DNA of 5,820 nt from contig JACVCQ010000177.1 in the NCBI GenBank assembly GCA_016741945.1, forward strand, positions 1-5,820, read 5' to 3'. Positions 5,593 to 5,820 of this stretch are shown here, piece by piece. The position numbers and the translations under genes are program-made. This DNA comes from Chitinophagaceae bacterium. Lineage in GTDB: Bacteria; Bacteroidota; Bacteroidia; Chitinophagales; Chitinophagaceae. The stretch's first letter is position 1; each line of letters starts with the position of its first letter. The notes under the pieces were generated by a model that worked only from the letters and a program-made list of their open reading frames with translations, did not search any database and was not told the DNA's origin.

Positions 5593-5620
5593 CAATGATA
5601 ATTAGAAATTATGATACCAA
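5593..5620 (-). promoter_or_regulatory. lgt: Possible lgt promoter
   Basis: On the minus strand TTG (5620-5618, within TTTTGG) and TATCATTG (5600-5593, seven of eight to TAnnTTTG) are 17 bases apart, slightly shorter than the usual 19-21. The predicted leader is about 33 nt. A 9-bp direct repeat, ATCATGCAA (5571-5579 and 5587-5595), overlaps the -7 box and start region. Confidence 0.35.
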
Positions 5621-5639
5621 AAGCTGCTTTCATAGGAAC

Positions 5640-5668
5640 AAAAAAGAGGCCCTGCTAATGCAGAGCCT
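5640..5668 (-). terminator. Intrinsic terminator of the bacilliredoxin gene
   Basis: AGGC-C-CTGC (5647-5655) pairs with GCAG-A-GCCT (5660-5668): eight base pairs with one central mismatch and a 4-base loop (TAAT). On the minus strand the stem is followed by one U, one C and six U (complement of 5640-5647). It begins 40 bases after the stop codon at 5709. Confidence 0.85.
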
Positions 5669-5708
5669 ATACTTACTAACCCATCCGTGAACAAAACTAA
5701 GGTAAAAA

Positions 5709-5820
5709 TTAATTGCAATGTTCATCAAAAACTGAAATCAAGTGCTGCGCAATCACCTGTGCAGGACGACCTTCAATCTGATGACGCTCCACCATACTTA
5801 CCAACTGTCCATCCTTGAAC
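5709..5820 (-). CDS. BrxA/BrxB family bacilliredoxin, C-terminal end only
   Basis: The frame enters from the right edge and gives 36 residues before a TAA at 5711-5709. The peptide reads FKDGQLVSMVERHQIEGRPA (first 20) and ends QHLISVFDEHCN. The string FKDG-LV-ERH-IEGR-A--IA--L---FDE-C is the characteristic C-terminus of the YphP/YqiW (DUF1094) family. These thioredoxin-fold proteins remove bacillithiol or related low-molecular-weight thiols from protein mixed disulfides, and some act as disulfide isomerases. The active-site CGC-type motif would lie upstream, outside the window, so it cannot be checked. The protein should be cytosolic. A terminator at 5640-5668 closes the transcript. The short length is the main limit, but the match is distinctive. 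Confidence 0.85.
   Translation of the reverse strand, partial: FKDGQLVSMVERHQIEGRPAQVIAQHLISVFDEHCN

Overview
The window looks like an ordinary chromosomal stretch from a Bacteroidota bacterium, most likely a member of the Chitinophagaceae or a close relative. The evidence is threefold: promoters of the Bacteroidota TAnnTTTG type, a large outer-membrane beta-barrel protein with a carboxypeptidase-D-like N-terminal domain, and the long Bacteroidota form of prolipoprotein diacylglyceryl transferase. DNA is AT-rich. All six genes I can support lie on the minus strand, and most appear to be single transcription units with their own promoter and intrinsic terminator. I see no mobile element, CRISPR array, tRNA or rRNA.

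Layout, left to right (transcription runs right to left): 1-346, the N-terminal part of a lipoprotein that runs off the left edge; 437-470, terminator; 493-744, ribosomal protein bL31 type B (rpmE2) with a strong promoter and a leader hairpin; 846-884, a degenerate 7-bp-period repeat; 899-1390, YajQ-family nucleotide-binding protein; 1391-1749, a 359-bp gap holding two inverted heptamer arrays, a terminator and a long hairpin; 1750-4197, an 815-residue TonB-dependent-receptor-like protein; 4198-4398, a gap holding a perfect 16-bp inverted repeat and the lgt terminator; 4399-5553, Lgt; 5640-5668, terminator; 5709-5820, the C-terminal end of a bacilliredoxin of the BrxA/BrxB family.

The genes do not form one pathway. 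Three touch the cell envelope: Lgt would lipidate the Cys of the lipoprotein at the left edge, and the beta-barrel protein sits in the outer membrane. The others are a ribosomal protein, a proposed nucleotide or cyclic-di-GMP binding protein, and a thiol-redox protein.

No new gene system is visible. The interest is in the intergenic DNA: two unrelated degenerate heptamer-period repeats (one present as an inverted pair), a 32-bp perfect palindrome built from four CTATG units over the likely promoter of the beta-barrel gene, a structured 3' UTR element behind the same gene, and a leader hairpin in front of rpmE2. Lgt also lacks residues considered important in the E. coli enzyme.
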